This document shows, piece after piece, positions 5,585 to 5,613 of a stretch of DNA of 5,613 nt. Each line of letters opens with the position of its first letter. The first letter of the stretch is position 1. The stretch comes from Synechococcaceae cyanobacterium RL_1_2 (GTDB lineage: Bacteria; Cyanobacteriota; Cyanobacteriia; Cyanobacteriales; JAAUPO01). The notes beneath the pieces were generated by a model that made no database searches, was not told the origin of the DNA, and saw only the letters and a program-made list of their open reading frames with translations. The stretch spans positions 1 through 5,613 of the forward strand of contig JAAUPO010000189.1 in the NCBI GenBank assembly GCA_012033095.1, written 5' to 3'. The position numbers were made by a program, and so were the translations under genes.

Positions 5585-5613
5585 AACTCCACAACATTTG
5601 ATACTTTTCAAAC

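Larger units (their letters stand above)
5263..5613. other. 351-nt non-coding region after ccmK4
   Basis: No gene is supportable. It contains arm 2 of the large inverted repeat (5300-5404), a perfect palindrome at its outer edge (5399-5410), about 90 nt of unassigned A/T-rich sequence with a TTCAG/CTGAA pair near 5412-5443, and the right palindromic repeat (5504-5584). No terminator of standard form directly follows ccmK4. Confidence 0.7.

Overview
The window looks like chromosomal DNA of a beta-cyanobacterium. Four copies of the HIP1 octamer GCGATCGC (280-287, 421-428, 3780-3787, 4228-4235), a CcmK3/CcmK4 pair of beta-carboxysome shell proteins, a long pentapeptide-repeat protein and G/C-run palindromic repeats all point that way. 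I cannot name the genus. All genes read on the + strand.

Layout. (1) 1-945 is the C-terminal part of a CPA1-type Na+/H+ antiporter cut by the window edge. (2) 1111-2170 is argC (N-acetyl-gamma-glutamyl-phosphate reductase). It is recognisable end to end but broken by about four small indels: one at codon 10 and a cluster of three within 40 bases. (3) 2171-2738 is a repeat-rich spacer. It holds a 111-bp element with AGGACTTACGC terminal inverted repeats, a C/G-run palindromic repeat, one arm of a 105-bp inverted repeat, and a hairpin. (4) 2739-4199 encodes a membrane-anchored protein with 35 uninterrupted pentapeptide repeats. (5) 4459-4788 and 4900-5262 are ccmK3 and ccmK4, the satellite carboxysome shell pair. 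(6) 5263-5613 is non-coding and carries the second arm of the 105-bp repeat and a second palindromic repeat.

The most unusual feature is the architecture. Two near-identical 105/106-bp sequences in opposite orientation (2466-2571 and 5300-5404) bracket exactly the pentapeptide gene plus ccmK3-ccmK4. A further pair of related C/G-run palindromic repeats lies outside them (2351-2431 and 5504-5584). No transposase or recombinase is visible. This could be a segment able to invert by homologous recombination, a pair of miniature-element insertions, or chance placement of an abundant dispersed repeat. Upstream of ccmK3, four TAATT motifs repeat at exactly 10-bp spacing, which may be a phased regulator site.

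Functionally, only the ccmK pair forms a clear working unit: CcmK3 and CcmK4 are minor hexamer-forming shell proteins thought to tune carboxysome shell permeability. The antiporter and argC are housekeeping genes with no evident link to it. I found no new defence, CRISPR or RNA-gene system here.
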